Assembly (NCBI RefSeq): GCF_900104795.1
Contig: NZ_FNTG01000001.1
Coordinates: 4,697,245 to 4,761,244, forward strand
Direction of reading: 5' to 3'
Length of the DNA: 64,000 bases
DNA from: Burkholderia sp. WP9
GTDB lineage: Bacteria; Pseudomonadota; Gammaproteobacteria; Burkholderiales; Burkholderiaceae
Position 1 is the stretch's first letter, and each line of letters starts with the position of its first letter. Position numbers and translations under genes: made by a program. Shown one piece after another: positions 22,541 through 33,943 of the stretch. The notes beneath the pieces are model-generated. The model was given only the letters and a program-made list of their open reading frames with translations, ran no database searches and had not been told where the DNA came from.

Positions 22541-22910
22541 TGGTGGAGGCGGCGGGAATCGAACCCGCGTCCAGAAGCACTCTACGACCAGTTCTACATG
22601 TTTAGTTCTGTCATTTGATTTAACCGTAGCGACGCGGACGAACACGCTGCACTACGGCGATTCACTAGATTTTCGACCCGGATGTCGTGACACCACCAAG
22701 GCTTAACTGACGTATATGACCTCTGTCGGTATTGCTACCGGTCTTGCGACTCTAGCCCGTCAGTAAACTAGGCAGAGGACGGCGGCCCTTAGGCTGCCAG
22801 TGCGAACGTATCGTCGTTTGCAGTTACGTTTTTCCCATTGATTAACGAGGTGACGGGTCCTCGACATGCCCTAGCCGCTTCGCAACCCCTGTCGAAACCA
22901 GGTCGCCCCC
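22541..22910 (-). ncRNA. ssrA: Transfer-messenger RNA (tmRNA)
   Basis: About 370 nt on the minus strand. The 5' end GGGGGCGACC (rc of 22901-22910) pairs with the 3' acceptor strand, and the 3' end carries a T-arm (GGTTCGATTCC type) ending in encoded CCA at 22541-22543. The resume frame at 22789-22821 encodes ANDDTFALAA then TAA, preceded by the expected GTAACT-type region. tmRNA rescues stalled ribosomes with SmpB. Its 3' end is the insertion point of the neighbouring element; the tRNA-like end appears intact. Confidence 0.95.
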
Positions 22911-22924
22911 GCGGTTCGTTGCTC

Positions 22925-22954
22925 AAAATAGATGAGCCAGCGTAGATTTTACAA
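22925..22954 (-). promoter_or_regulatory. Candidate ssrA promoter
   Basis: On the minus strand TTGTAA (22949-22954) and TATTTT (22925-22930) are 18 bases apart, placing a start a few bases upstream of the mature tmRNA 5' end. Confidence 0.45.
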
Positions 22955-23034
22955 TAGATTGACGGCCACGTCCTGACTCATTGACGCGGCCCGCGCAATG
23001 GCGCCCGGGCTTGGCCGGGCCGGGCGGCCATGCT

Positions 23035-23748
23035 TCAGCCGAGGTCGCGCAACAGTCTCTGCAATTCAGCCGGCGATTGGACAACGTGTTGCGCGTGCCA
23101 TTGCGTCGGCGGAATGTCGTTGCCGCAGTAGCCGTACGCTGCCGCGATGGTCCTCATGCCGGCGGCGAAACCCGCCTGCACGTCGCGCAGATCGTCGCCA
23201 ACGTAGACGACGCGTTCCGGCACCACGTCCAGTTCCCGTGCGGCGTGCAGCAAAGGCGCCGGGTGCGGTTTCGAGTGGGGAGTCGTGTCGCCGCTGACGA
23301 TGCAGCCGGCGCGCTCTTCCAGTCCCAGTTGCGCGATCAGCGGTTCGGTGAGCCTCGCAACCTTGTTGGTGACGATGCCCCAGAGCACGCCACGGGCGTC
23401 GAGTTCGTCGAGAATTTCCGGAATGCCCGGAAACAGCGTGGTCTCGATACACAGGTCCGCTTCGTAGTTGGCGAGGAATTCCTCGCGCAGCGACGCGAAC
23501 TCGTGATGTTCGGGGCCGATCCCGAACGCCCCACCGATCAGCCCGCGCGCGCCCGCAGACGCCAGTGGGCGCAGATCTTCGAGCGGCACCATCTCGAGCC
23601 CGCGATCGTGGCGCATCTTGTTGACGGCGGCCGCGAGGTCGGGCGCCGTGTCGGCTAGCGTGCCGTCGAGGTCGAACAGCACAGCCATGCAAAGACCGAG
23701 TGCGTCTTCGTTGTCTTCGCGTTGGGGCAGGGGTGTGGGATCGCTCAT
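23035..23748 (-). CDS. gph: Phosphoglycolate phosphatase (HAD family)
   Basis: A 237-residue HAD hydrolase that dephosphorylates 2-phosphoglycolate formed during DNA repair and oxygenase side reactions. Motif I is AVLFDLDGTLADTAPD, motif II is in WGIVTNKVARLTEP, motif III lysine is in TPHSKPHPAPLLHAA and motif IV is YVGDDLRDVQAGFAAGM. The cap domain lies between motifs I and II. The first 20 residues are an extension; MAVLFDLDG is an alternative start. Ends 30 bases after ubiG on the same strand, a common pairing. Confidence 0.9.
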   Translation of the reverse strand: MSDPTPLPQREDNEDALGLCMAVLFDLDGTLADTAPDLAAAVNKMRHDRGLEMVPLEDLRPLASAGARGLIGGAFGIGPEHHEFASLREEFLANYEADLCIETTLFPGIPEILDELDARGVLWGIVTNKVARLTEPLIAQLGLEERAGCIVSGDTTPHSKPHPAPLLHAARELDVVPERVVYVGDDLRDVQAGFAAGMRTIAAAYGYCGNDIPPTQWHAQHVVQSPAELQRLLRDLG

Positions 23749-23778
23749 TGATTCGTAAGTCCGGCAGGTCGGGGCGGA

Positions 23779-24477
23779 TCAGACGTCGCGCCGGCAGGCG
23801 AGCATGTAGTTCACACTCGTGTCGGCGGACAGCGTGAAATGCTTGCTGAGCGGGTTATAGACGATGCCTTTGATATCCGCCGTGCGCAGGTTGGCAGCGC
23901 GCACGAAGCTCGCCAACTCCGAAGGGCGAATGAAGCGCGCGTAGTCGTGCGTGCCCTTGGGCAGCATGCGCGCGATGTACTCGGCGCCGATCACGGCGAA
24001 CAGGTATGACTTCACGTTGCGGTTCAGCGTGGAAAAGAACACCCAGCCGCCCGGTTTCACCAGCGTCTTGCACGCTTCGACGATGGCGGCGGGCTGAGGC
24101 ACGTGCTCCAGCATTTCCATGCAGGTTACGACGTCGTACTTGCCCGGTTCGCGGGCGGCGAGCGCCTCAGCGGCGATTTCTTCGTAATCGACGGTTACAC
24201 CGCTTTCAAGGCTGTGAAGATCGGCCACGCCCAACGCCTGGGTCGACAGGTCGATCCCCTTGACGTGCGCGCCCAGACCGGCCATCGACTCGGACAAAAT
24301 GCCGCCGCCACAGCCGATATCGAGCACGGTTTTGCCGGCAAGATGCGCGTGCGCGTCGATCCAGCTCAGGCGAATCGGATTGAGCTCGTGCAGTGGCTTG
24401 AATTCGGCATTCGGGTCCCACCAACGATGTGCAAGGTCGCTAAATTTCTGCAGTTCGTGGGGATCGGCGTTGGTCAT
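23779..24477 (-). CDS. ubiG: Ubiquinone biosynthesis O-methyltransferase
   Basis: A 232-residue SAM-dependent methyltransferase catalysing both O-methylations in ubiquinone synthesis. Visible: the N-terminal [20 protein letters not shown] signature, SAM-binding [20 protein letters not shown], and post-motif [12 protein letters not shown] with [16 protein letters not shown]. The open frame extends to 24762, but ATG 24477 ([10 protein letters not shown]) gives the family start. Upstream of gph on the minus strand, probably cotranscribed. Confidence 0.96.
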   Translation of the reverse strand: MTNADPHELQKFSDLAHRWWDPNAEFKPLHELNPIRLSWIDAHAHLAGKTVLDIGCGGGILSESMAGLGAHVKGIDLSTQALGVADLHSLESGVTVDYEEIAAEALAAREPGKYDVVTCMEMLEHVPQPAAIVEACKTLVKPGGWVFFSTLNRNVKSYLFAVIGAEYIARMLPKGTHDYARFIRPSELASFVRAANLRTADIKGIVYNPLSKHFTLSADTSVNYMLACRRDV

Positions 24478-24626
24478 GGCGGAAGCTGCCTCGAAGAAAG
24501 CGGTGAGCGGGCGCTCGAGGATAAACCCGGAGTATATAGGTCGAGGGACGAGGCGGCAAAATGCCGCCCCGTCGAGGTTCGGCCGGGTGCGCGCAGACGG
24601 GGGCGAGCAGGCGGCCGGACATAAAA

Positions 24627-24650
24627 AAAGCCCCGCCGAAGCGGGGCTTT
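24627..24650 (-). terminator. Intrinsic terminator of the ompA-family gene
   Basis: AAAGCCCCGC (24627-24636) pairs with GCGGGGCTTT (24641-24650) around CGAA, with seven T on the minus strand side. It lies just after the ompA-like stop at 24672. Confidence 0.9.
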
Positions 24651-24671
24651 GATACTGCGGTAACGCGCAGC

Positions 24672-25319
24672 TTATTGCTTCGAAGTACCGACAACTTCGA
24701 CTTCCACGCGACGATCCGGTGCGAGGCAGGCGATGAGTTGCTTGTGGTTCTTCTGGTTGCAACCGGTCGTGACCGGGTTGCGCTTGCCCTTGCCTTCCGT
24801 ATAGATACGGTTGGATTCGATGCCCTTGCTGACCAGGTATGCCTTCACAGCTTGAGCGCGGCGCAGCGACAGACGGTCGTTGTACTTGTCCGAACCGATG
24901 CGGTCCGTGTAACCCGTTGCGACGACGACTTCCAGGTTCAGCGCGCCGATCTTCGATGCCAGATCGTCCAGCTTTTCCTTGCCGGCCGGCTTCAGGATTG
25001 CCTTGTCGAAGTCGAACAGAGCGTCAGCTTGATACGTAATCTTTTGGCTCGTGATAGCCGGTGCAGGTGCGACCGGAGCCGGCGGGGTCGGAGCCTGGGC
25101 AACCAGGGCGCCATCGCACTTTGCGTTGGCCGTTGCCGGCGTCCAGAATGCATCGCGCCAGCAAAGCTCGTTCGTGCCGTTCATCCACACGTATTCGCCG
25201 GTACCATTCACCCAGTTGTCGTTCGTGGCTTGTCGCGACGCCGGCACCGATTGCGCCATGGCGGATGCAGCCATAACTGCGGTAGCTGCAATGAACGCGA
25301 GCTTTGAAAGTTTATTCAT
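24672..25319 (-). CDS. OmpA-family outer membrane protein
   Basis: A 215-residue exported protein with a signal peptide ending ASAMA. The N-terminal ~75 mature residues ([20 protein letters not shown]...) are too short for an eight-stranded barrel. Residues ~90-215 are an OmpA C-terminal peptidoglycan-binding domain: [20 protein letters not shown], then [16 protein letters not shown] and [11 protein letters not shown], with two cysteines ([13 protein letters not shown]). It therefore links the envelope to peptidoglycan. It has its own strong terminator and a leader with a long inverted repeat, consistent with an abundant monocistronic protein. Confidence 0.9.
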   Translation of the reverse strand: MNKLSKLAFIAATAVMAASAMAQSVPASRQATNDNWVNGTGEYVWMNGTNELCWRDAFWTPATANAKCDGALVAQAPTPPAPVAPAPAITSQKITYQADALFDFDKAILKPAGKEKLDDLASKIGALNLEVVVATGYTDRIGSDKYNDRLSLRRAQAVKAYLVSKGIESNRIYTEGKGKRNPVTTGCNQKNHKQLIACLAPDRRVEVEVVGTSKQ

Positions 25320-25805
25320 ATTTCTCCTCTCGAAATTGAGATTACCGCAGGTTTACTGCGAGCCTGTTGACGAAGACAAGTCATACATTGCTCGAAGTAT
25401 AACATCGGTGTAGAACAAAAAACGTGCTGTGTAGACTTCGAGCAGTGTCTAACTCTTTGTGCGTTGGCATTTTGCCATATCGTTCCCTTCCAACGATAAA
25501 AAAATCTGCCCCCCATCAAATCACCCTCCAATTGTGGTGCATGCGCAACAGAAGCAATCGCCCGGAGGGGCCGCCAGTCATGGCTCAGCGGCGAATTGCC
25601 CCACGCACGAATCGAGCCTGCTCTCTCTCAAAAATGGAGCGTTGAGGTGGGCTTCGCATTCACTGCCTAATAGGTATACGTACCTTCGTCGGGAGCGGAT
25701 TCGCGGCATGTTAGAATCGCGTGATGCGTTGCGTCTGCAATGCTTACGCGAAGACGCGGCGAATTGCAGTTAAGCCGTCGTCTTGGCACGTAAAAGATAC
25801 GGATA
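25320..25805. other. Divergent ompA-family / gyrA intergenic region
   Basis: About 490 bases without a supported gene. The left part is the ompA-family leader and promoter zone with the inverted repeat at 25385-25448. The right part leads to gyrA, with a possible -10 TAGAAT at 25712-25717 but no clear -35. Confidence 0.5.
25385..25448. promoter_or_regulatory. 14-bp inverted repeat around the ompA-family promoter
   Basis: ACATTGCTCGAAGT (25385-25398) and ACTTCGAGCAGTGT (25435-25448) are inverted copies with 13 of 14 matches. A TATACT -10-like hexamer on the minus strand (25396-25401) overlaps the left arm. A dimeric regulator site or mRNA leader stem are both possible. Confidence 0.45.
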
Positions 25806-28454
<2,649 letters not shown>

Positions 28455-28577
28455 TTCGTGTCTGCGTCTTACAGTCTCAGTGATTGGTTGAAAGCTGCGC
28501 CGGGAATAATGGCGTGTCGGGCTGATACGTGTCCCGCGCAGCTTGCTGTTCAAGTTCATTTCTATTAGGGAGTAATG

Positions 28578-29180
28578 ATGCAAAAACGATTCAAACAACT
28601 GATGTTGCTGGCTGCCCTCGTGCCGACCTTCGCTATGGCTCAAGCGCTTCAGAGCCCGGCTCCGGCGGCTCCGGCTGCTGCCGCGGCACCGGTTGATCCG
28701 GCCAAGCAGGCTGCAATCAAGGACCTGTTGGACGCCATCGACGCGCAAAAGCTCGTCGGCGCGATCGGCAACAGCGCCCAGATGCAAGCCAAGCAGCTGG
28801 TTCCGGCAATCCTGTCGGACGCACTGAGCGAAAACAAGACGATGACGGACAAGCAGAAGCAGGCTTCCGTCCCGACGCTGCAAAAGAACGCAGTGCCGAA
28901 GCTGGTTGACGGCGCAGGCCAGGTGTTCGCAACGGACTCGTTCCGTCAGGACGCCATGCAAGCTCAGTACGACGCGTACGCGAAGTACTACAGCACGTCG
29001 GAAATCAAGGATCTGACGACGTTCTACAAGAGCCCGACCGGCCGCAAGTTCATCCAGGTGCAAGACCAGGTTGGCCGCGACGTCGTGAACGGCTTGATGC
29101 AAAAGTACATGCCGCAATCGATCAAGGCAACGCGTGACCAGGCCGACAAGGAAGTCGCGTCGGTCAAGCCGGCCAAGTAA
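28578..29180 (+). CDS. Exported DUF2059 domain protein
   Basis: A 200-residue exported protein: signal peptide MQKRFKQLMLLAALVPTFAM, an Ala/Pro-rich linker, then the helical DUF2059 domain (QYDAYAKYYSTSEIKDLTTF, then YKSPTGRKFIQVQDQV). The family is periplasmic and of unknown function. AGGGAG (28567-28572) is better spaced for ATG 28578 than for ATG 28575. It follows gyrA by 120 bases, as commonly seen in Burkholderiales, with its own terminator. Confidence 0.85.
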   Translation: MQKRFKQLMLLAALVPTFAMAQALQSPAPAAPAAAAAPVDPAKQAAIKDLLDAIDAQKLVGAIGNSAQMQAKQLVPAILSDALSENKTMTDKQKQASVPTLQKNAVPKLVDGAGQVFATDSFRQDAMQAQYDAYAKYYSTSEIKDLTTFYKSPTGRKFIQVQDQVGRDVVNGLMQKYMPQSIKATRDQADKEVASVKPAK

Positions 29181-29503
29181 GCTCAAGGTCGAAAGGCTGC
29201 GCTGATATCGCGCCAGCCGCCTCCCGATAGAGCCGCCTCATAGACTGGATGGCGCACGGGGTTTGGCGGCTTGGCGGTGACAATGCGATAATGGCCGTTT
29301 GCGCACACGCGCAGACGGCCATTTTCTTTTTTGGCGCGAAATGGTTTGAAGCCCGCGGTCCGCTACCCGCGGCCTGAAACCCGCGTCAGAAAATTGCGCC
29401 GGCAAAATCGCGTTGTCAGTTGACGGTCATTGTCGGCCCGGCTGCCAACGTCGCCGATTTTTGCGCGATCTTCGTTTTTCGCGCCTGCTTCCAGGATCTC
29501 ACG
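29181..29503. other. Intergenic region before serC
   Basis: It holds the DUF2059 terminator (29290-29332) and then about 170 bases of serC leader. The serC frame stays open back to 29420 but has no supported start there. No other feature is seen. Confidence 0.5.
29290..29332 (+). terminator. Intrinsic terminator of the DUF2059 gene
   Basis: AATGGCCGT (29290-29298) pairs with ACGGCCATT (29315-29323), extended by TGCGC/GCGCA inside and followed by a T-rich tract (TTCTTTTTT). Confidence 0.85.
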
Positions 29504-30586
29504 ATGCGCGTCTTTAATTTCTCCGCCGGCCCTGCGGCCATGCCCGAAGAAGTGCTGCGTCAAGCCGCCGACGAAATGCTCGATTGGCAAGGCAGCGGCA
29601 TGAGCGTGATGGAAATGAGCCATCGCGGGAAAGAGTTCATGTCGATCCACGAGGAAGCGCTCGTCGATCTGCGCGACCTGCTCGAGGTGCCGGCGAGCCA
29701 TCGCATTCTGTTCCTGCAAGGCGGCGGTCTCGGCGAGAACGCAATCGTGCCGATGAATCTGATGGGCGCGAAGCCGCGCGCGGATTTCGTCGTGACGGGT
29801 TCCTGGTCGCAGAAGTCGTTCAAGGAAGCGCAGAAGTACGGCACCGTGCATCTGGCGGCGAGCGGCCAGACGGCCGAGGGTTTTACCCGCGCGCCCGCGC
29901 GCTCCGAATGGCAACTGTCGGACGACCCGGCTTACGTGCATCTATGCACGAACGAGACGATCCACGGCGTCGAGACGTTCGAGATTCCCGATCTCGGCGA
30001 TATTCCGCTGGTGGCGGACGCCTCGTCGCATATCCTGTCGCGTCCCATGGACATCGCCAAATACGGCGTGCTGTTTGGCGGCGCGCAGAAGAACATCGGT
30101 ATGGCCGGCGTGACGGTGGTGGTCGTGCGCGAAGACATGCTGGATCGTGCGCTGCCGATCTGCCCGTCGGCGTTCGAATGGAAGACCGTCGCCGAGAACA
30201 ATTCGATGTACAACACACCGCCCACTTACGCGATCTACATCGCCGGGCTGGTGTTCAAGTGGTTGAAGAAGCAGGGCGGCCTTGCCGCGATGGAAGCACG
30301 TAATCTCGAAAAGTCGAAGCTGCTGTACGACGCGATCGACTCGAGCAGCTTCTATCTGAACAAGGTCGAACACGGCTCGCGCTCGCGGATGAACGTCCCG
30401 TTCTTCCTCGCCGACGAGTCCCGCAACGAAGATTTCCTGGCCGGCGCGAAAGCGCGGGGAATGGTGCAGCTAAAGGGCCACAAGTCCGTCGGCGGCATGC
30501 GGGCGTCGATTTATAACGCCGTCCCGCTCGAGGGCGTCAAAGCGCTTGTCGAATACATGAAGGAATTCGAACAGCGCAGCGCCTGA
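29504..30586 (+). CDS. serC: Phosphoserine aminotransferase
   Basis: A 360-residue class V PLP aminotransferase converting 3-phosphohydroxypyruvate to phosphoserine, and serving pyridoxine synthesis. Start [20 protein letters not shown] at ATG 29504. The PLP lysine is in [13 protein letters not shown]. The substrate-site HRGKEF near the N-terminus and the C-terminal [20 protein letters not shown] are characteristic. First gene of the serC-pheA-hisC-tyrA-aroA-cmk-rpsA-ihfB block. Confidence 0.97.
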   Translation: MRVFNFSAGPAAMPEEVLRQAADEMLDWQGSGMSVMEMSHRGKEFMSIHEEALVDLRDLLEVPASHRILFLQGGGLGENAIVPMNLMGAKPRADFVVTGSWSQKSFKEAQKYGTVHLAASGQTAEGFTRAPARSEWQLSDDPAYVHLCTNETIHGVETFEIPDLGDIPLVADASSHILSRPMDIAKYGVLFGGAQKNIGMAGVTVVVVREDMLDRALPICPSAFEWKTVAENNSMYNTPPTYAIYIAGLVFKWLKKQGGLAAMEARNLEKSKLLYDAIDSSSFYLNKVEHGSRSRMNVPFFLADESRNEDFLAGAKARGMVQLKGHKSVGGMRASIYNAVPLEGVKALVEYMKEFEQRSA

Positions 30587-30656
30587 GTCATCAGGGCGCG
30601 CGCATCCTTTCCAGCACGCATTTGTGCAGCAGCTACCGGCAGGGCCGTTTTCACGC

Positions 30657-31739
30657 ATGGACGACGAACTCAATACCCGACTCAAGCCTCTTCGCGAACG
30701 CATCGACGCCCTCGACGCGCAGTTGATCGCGCTCCTCAATCAACGCGCCGCGGTGGCGCTCGAGGTGGGCGAAGTCAAGAAGCATTTCAACGCGCCGGTG
30801 TTCAGGCCGGAGCGCGAACAGCAGGTGATCGCGCGTCTGCAGGACATGAGCGAAGGGCCACTCGCGAGCGAGCATATCAGTGCGATCTGGCGCGAGATCA
30901 TGGCCGCGAGCCGCGCGCTCGAGAAGACCATCAAGGCCGCTTACCTCGGCCCGGTCGGCACCTACAGCGAGCAGGCGATGCACGAGTACTTCGGTCAGTC
31001 GATCGAAGGCTTGCCGTGTCCGTCGATCGACGAAGTGTTTCGCTCGGTCGAAGCGGGCGCCGCGGAATTCGGCGTCGTGCCGGTCGAGAATTCGACCGAA
31101 GGCGCGGTGTCGCGCACGCTCGATCTGCTGCTGCAAACGCAACTCACGATCGGCGGCGAACTGGCTTTGCCGATTCATCATAATTTGTTGACGCTAAACG
31201 GCGACCTCACCGGCGTGACGCGTGTTTGCGCGCACGCGCAGGCGCTCGCCCAATGCCAGCGTTGGCTGTCGACCAACGCGCCGCATCTGGAGCGCAAGGC
31301 GGTGTCGAGCAACGCGGAAGCGGCACGCATGGCCGCTGAAGATCCGACCGTGGCGGCGATCGCCGGCGATCGCGCTGCGACTCACTACGGCCTGCAGGTA
31401 GCGTATGCGCTGATCCAGGACGATCCGCACAACCGCACGCGCTTCGTGATGATCGGCAAGCAGCCCGCTGGCCCGAGCGGACACGACCAGACTTCGCTGA
31501 TCGTTTCCGTGCAGAACGAGCCCGGCGCCGTGTTCAAGCTGCTGGAGCCGCTGGCGCGTCACAGCGTATCGATGACGCGCTTCGAATCGCGACCGGCGCG
31601 CGTCGGCACGTGGGAGTACTACTTCTATATCGACGTCGAAGGTCATCGCGACGATCCGGCGGTTGCCGCCGCGCTCGCCGAACTCGGCGAGAAGGCTGCA
31701 TTCCTGAAAATTCTGGGCTCGTATCCGCGCGCCCACTGA
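30657..31739 (+). CDS. pheA: Bifunctional chorismate mutase / prephenate dehydratase (P-protein)
   Basis: A 360-residue protein. Residues 1-90 are an AroQ-type chorismate mutase (LRERIDALDAQLIALLNQRA). Then comes the prephenate dehydratase domain (AYLGPVGTYSEQAMHEYFG; catalytic VVPVENSTEGAVSRTLDLLL; NRTRFVMIG), and a C-terminal ACT domain for phenylalanine feedback (TSLIVSVQNEPGAVFKLLEP, then MTRFESRPARVGTWEYYF). ATG 30657 (MDDELNTRLKPLRERID) is the family start. Confidence 0.97.
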   Translation: MDDELNTRLKPLRERIDALDAQLIALLNQRAAVALEVGEVKKHFNAPVFRPEREQQVIARLQDMSEGPLASEHISAIWREIMAASRALEKTIKAAYLGPVGTYSEQAMHEYFGQSIEGLPCPSIDEVFRSVEAGAAEFGVVPVENSTEGAVSRTLDLLLQTQLTIGGELALPIHHNLLTLNGDLTGVTRVCAHAQALAQCQRWLSTNAPHLERKAVSSNAEAARMAAEDPTVAAIAGDRAATHYGLQVAYALIQDDPHNRTRFVMIGKQPAGPSGHDQTSLIVSVQNEPGAVFKLLEPLARHSVSMTRFESRPARVGTWEYYFYIDVEGHRDDPAVAAALAELGEKAAFLKILGSYPRAH

Positions 31740-31817
31740 AGCTACTCAAGCGGCGGTCCGCAGCATCCGGGCGCGCCAGCCGCACATTCAATTACTCATA
31801 GTCGTTCGGAGAGTCTC

Positions 31818-32930
31818 ATGACAGCGTCTTTCGGTCCTTCCTACGTTCGCGCTATTGCGCCTTACATCGCAGGCAAACCGATTTCGGAAGTGGCCCGCGA
31901 GTTCGGTCTGGACGAAGCGACCATCGTGAAACTCGCGTCGAACGAGAATCCGCTCGGCATGCCGGAGTCGGCGCAGCGTGCCATGGCGCAGGCCGCCAGC
32001 GAACTGGGCCGCTACCCGGATGCCAATGCGTTCGAGCTGAAAACTGCGCTGAGCGAGCGCTATGGCGTGCCGGCCGACTGGATCACGCTTGGCAACGGCA
32101 GTAACGACATCCTCGAAATCGCGGCGCATGCCTTTGTGGAAAAGGGCCAGTCGATCGTCTATGCACAGTACTCGTTCGCGGTTTACGCGTTGGCGACACA
32201 AGGCTTGGGTGCTCGTGCGATCGTCGTGCCGGCCGTCAAATACGGTCACGATCTCGACGCGATGCTCGCCGCGATCACCGACGACACGCGCCTGATCTTC
32301 GTCGCCAACCCGAACAACCCGACCGGCACGTTCATCGAAGGCGCGAAGCTCGAGGCGTTTCTCGACAAGGTGCCGCGCAACGTGGTCGTGGTGCTCGACG
32401 AGGCGTACACGGAGTATCTGCCGGAAGAGAAGCGCTACGACTCGATCGCGTGGGTGCGCCGCTATCCGAATCTGCTGGTGTCGCGCACGTTTTCGAAGGC
32501 GTTCGGCCTGGCGGGTTTGCGCGTGGGTTTCGCGATCGCACAGCCCGAGTTGACCGACCTGCTGAATCGTCTGCGTCAGCCGTTCAATGTGAACACGCTG
32601 GCGCAAGCCGCGGCGATCGCTGCACTGAATGACAAGGCGTTTCTGGAAAAGAGCGCCGCGTTGAACGCGCAAGGCTATCGCCGTCTGACCGAAGCGTTCG
32701 ACAAGCTCGGTCTGGAATATGTGCCGTCGGATGGCAACTTCGTGCTGGTGCGTGTCGGCAACGACGACGCAGCCGGCAATCGCGTCAACCTGGCGTTGCT
32801 GAAGCAGGGCGTGATCGTGCGTCCGGTCGGCAACTACGGTTTGCCGCAATGGCTGCGCATCACGATCGGCCTGCCGGAAGAAAACGAAGCATTCATCGCG
32901 GCGCTCGAAAAAACGCTCGCCACCGCGTAA
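31818..32930 (+). CDS. hisC: Histidinol-phosphate aminotransferase (aromatic aminotransferase context)
   Basis: A 370-residue class I/II PLP aminotransferase. Motifs: LASNENPLGMP near the start, FVANPNNPTGTFI, VLDEAYTEYL, and the PLP lysine in SRTFSKAFGLAGLRVGF. GGAGAG precedes ATG 31818. Inserted between pheA and tyrA, it probably also transaminates aromatic keto acids; in Burkholderiales a second hisC is usually found in the his operon. Confidence 0.94.
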   Translation: MTASFGPSYVRAIAPYIAGKPISEVAREFGLDEATIVKLASNENPLGMPESAQRAMAQAASELGRYPDANAFELKTALSERYGVPADWITLGNGSNDILEIAAHAFVEKGQSIVYAQYSFAVYALATQGLGARAIVVPAVKYGHDLDAMLAAITDDTRLIFVANPNNPTGTFIEGAKLEAFLDKVPRNVVVVLDEAYTEYLPEEKRYDSIAWVRRYPNLLVSRTFSKAFGLAGLRVGFAIAQPELTDLLNRLRQPFNVNTLAQAAAIAALNDKAFLEKSAALNAQGYRRLTEAFDKLGLEYVPSDGNFVLVRVGNDDAAGNRVNLALLKQGVIVRPVGNYGLPQWLRITIGLPEENEAFIAALEKTLATA

Positions 32931-32982
32931 GCGGTAACCCTTGACCCGCGCGCCTCGTCGGCACGACAGGCGCGCTCAATCT

Positions 32983-33924
32983 GTGACCGACGTGGCCGCG
33001 TTTTCTTTTAACAAGCTGGTAATTTTCGGTGTCGGCCTGATCGGCGGATCGCTCGCGCGCGCGTTGCGCGAGCGGGGCGAGACCGAGGGCGCGCGCAAGG
33101 TGATTGGCGTCGGACGTTCGTCTGCGTCGACCGAGCGTGCGCTGGAACTGGGCGTGATCGACGGCTCGGCGGCGCTAAATGACGACACTTCACTGCGAGA
33201 AGCGTTGTCCGGCGCCGACTTCGTGCTGCTGGCCGCGCCGGTCGCGCAAACGCATCCGCTGCTCGAGCGCATCGCCCCGTTTCTCGATGCGGCCACGATC
33301 ATCACCGACGCCGGCAGCACCAAGTCGGACGTGGTCGCTGCTGCCCGTGCTGCGCTCGGCGCGCGTATCGGCCAGTTCGTGCCGGGGCATCCGATTGCCG
33401 GCCGCGAGGCAAGCGGCGTGGATGCCGCGTTGCCTGACTTGTATGTGGGCCGCAATGTCGTGTTGTGCCCGCTGCCTGAGAACGCGTCGGCAGACGTGGA
33501 GCGCGTCGCGGCCATGTGGCGGGCCACCGGCGCGCTGGTGCGCAATATGACACCTGAGCAGCACGACCGCGTGTTCGCGTCGGTCAGCCATTTGCCGCAC
33601 GTGCTCTCGTTCGCGCTGGTCGAGCAGATTCTCAATTCGCCCGATGCCGCGCTGAAATTCTCGTTCGCGGCGGGCGGTTTCCGCGACTTCACGCGGATTG
33701 CCGCGTCGAGCCCGGAAATGTGGCGTGACGTGTGCGTGGCCAATCGCGTTGCGCTGCTCGACGAACTCGACGCCTATACGGCCGTGCTCGCGCGCCTGCG
33801 CGCGGCGATCGAAGCCGCTGACGGCGCCGCCCTCGAAAGCGTGTTCGCGCGCTCGCGCGTGGCGCGTACCGAATGGCAGGAACAGCGCGCTGCCGGCGTC
33901 GCCAATAGCGACGCGTCGAAATAA
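32983..33924 (+). CDS. tyrA: Prephenate/arogenate dehydrogenase
   Basis: A 313-residue NAD(P)-dependent dehydrogenase of tyrosine synthesis. N-terminal Rossmann motif [28 protein letters not shown] loop, substrate region [14 protein letters not shown], and the helical dimerisation domain with [23 protein letters not shown] 32983 gives MTDVAAFSF; the frame is open from TTG 32941 but that extension is Arg-rich and atypical. Between hisC and aroA. Confidence 0.93.
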   Translation: MTDVAAFSFNKLVIFGVGLIGGSLARALRERGETEGARKVIGVGRSSASTERALELGVIDGSAALNDDTSLREALSGADFVLLAAPVAQTHPLLERIAPFLDAATIITDAGSTKSDVVAAARAALGARIGQFVPGHPIAGREASGVDAALPDLYVGRNVVLCPLPENASADVERVAAMWRATGALVRNMTPEQHDRVFASVSHLPHVLSFALVEQILNSPDAALKFSFAAGGFRDFTRIAASSPEMWRDVCVANRVALLDELDAYTAVLARLRAAIEAADGAALESVFARSRVARTEWQEQRAAGVANSDASK

Positions 33925-33943
33925 CCGGAAACTGGACTCAATC

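Larger units (their letters stand above)
13110..22541. mobile_element. Satellite-like integrative element inserted at ssrA
   Basis: The element is bounded on the right by a tyrosine integrase next to the tmRNA 3' end and on the left by matching integrase-type repeats. CCACCGAAAATACCACC occurs in direct orientation at 13189-13205 and 22410-22426. Contents left to right: repeat-rich control region, alpA, antisense-RNA immunity locus, a small ORF pair, initiator/loader-like genes, small and decayed ORFs, a major capsid gene, two small genes, then on the minus strand an HTH protein, a DUF2971 protein and the integrase. No tail, lysis, portal, protease or large terminase gene is present. The exact ends are not proven. 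Confidence 0.8.

Noticed and set aside
30651..31181. Minus-strand frame opposite pheA
   Set aside because: Shadow of a certain gene and lacks coding signals.
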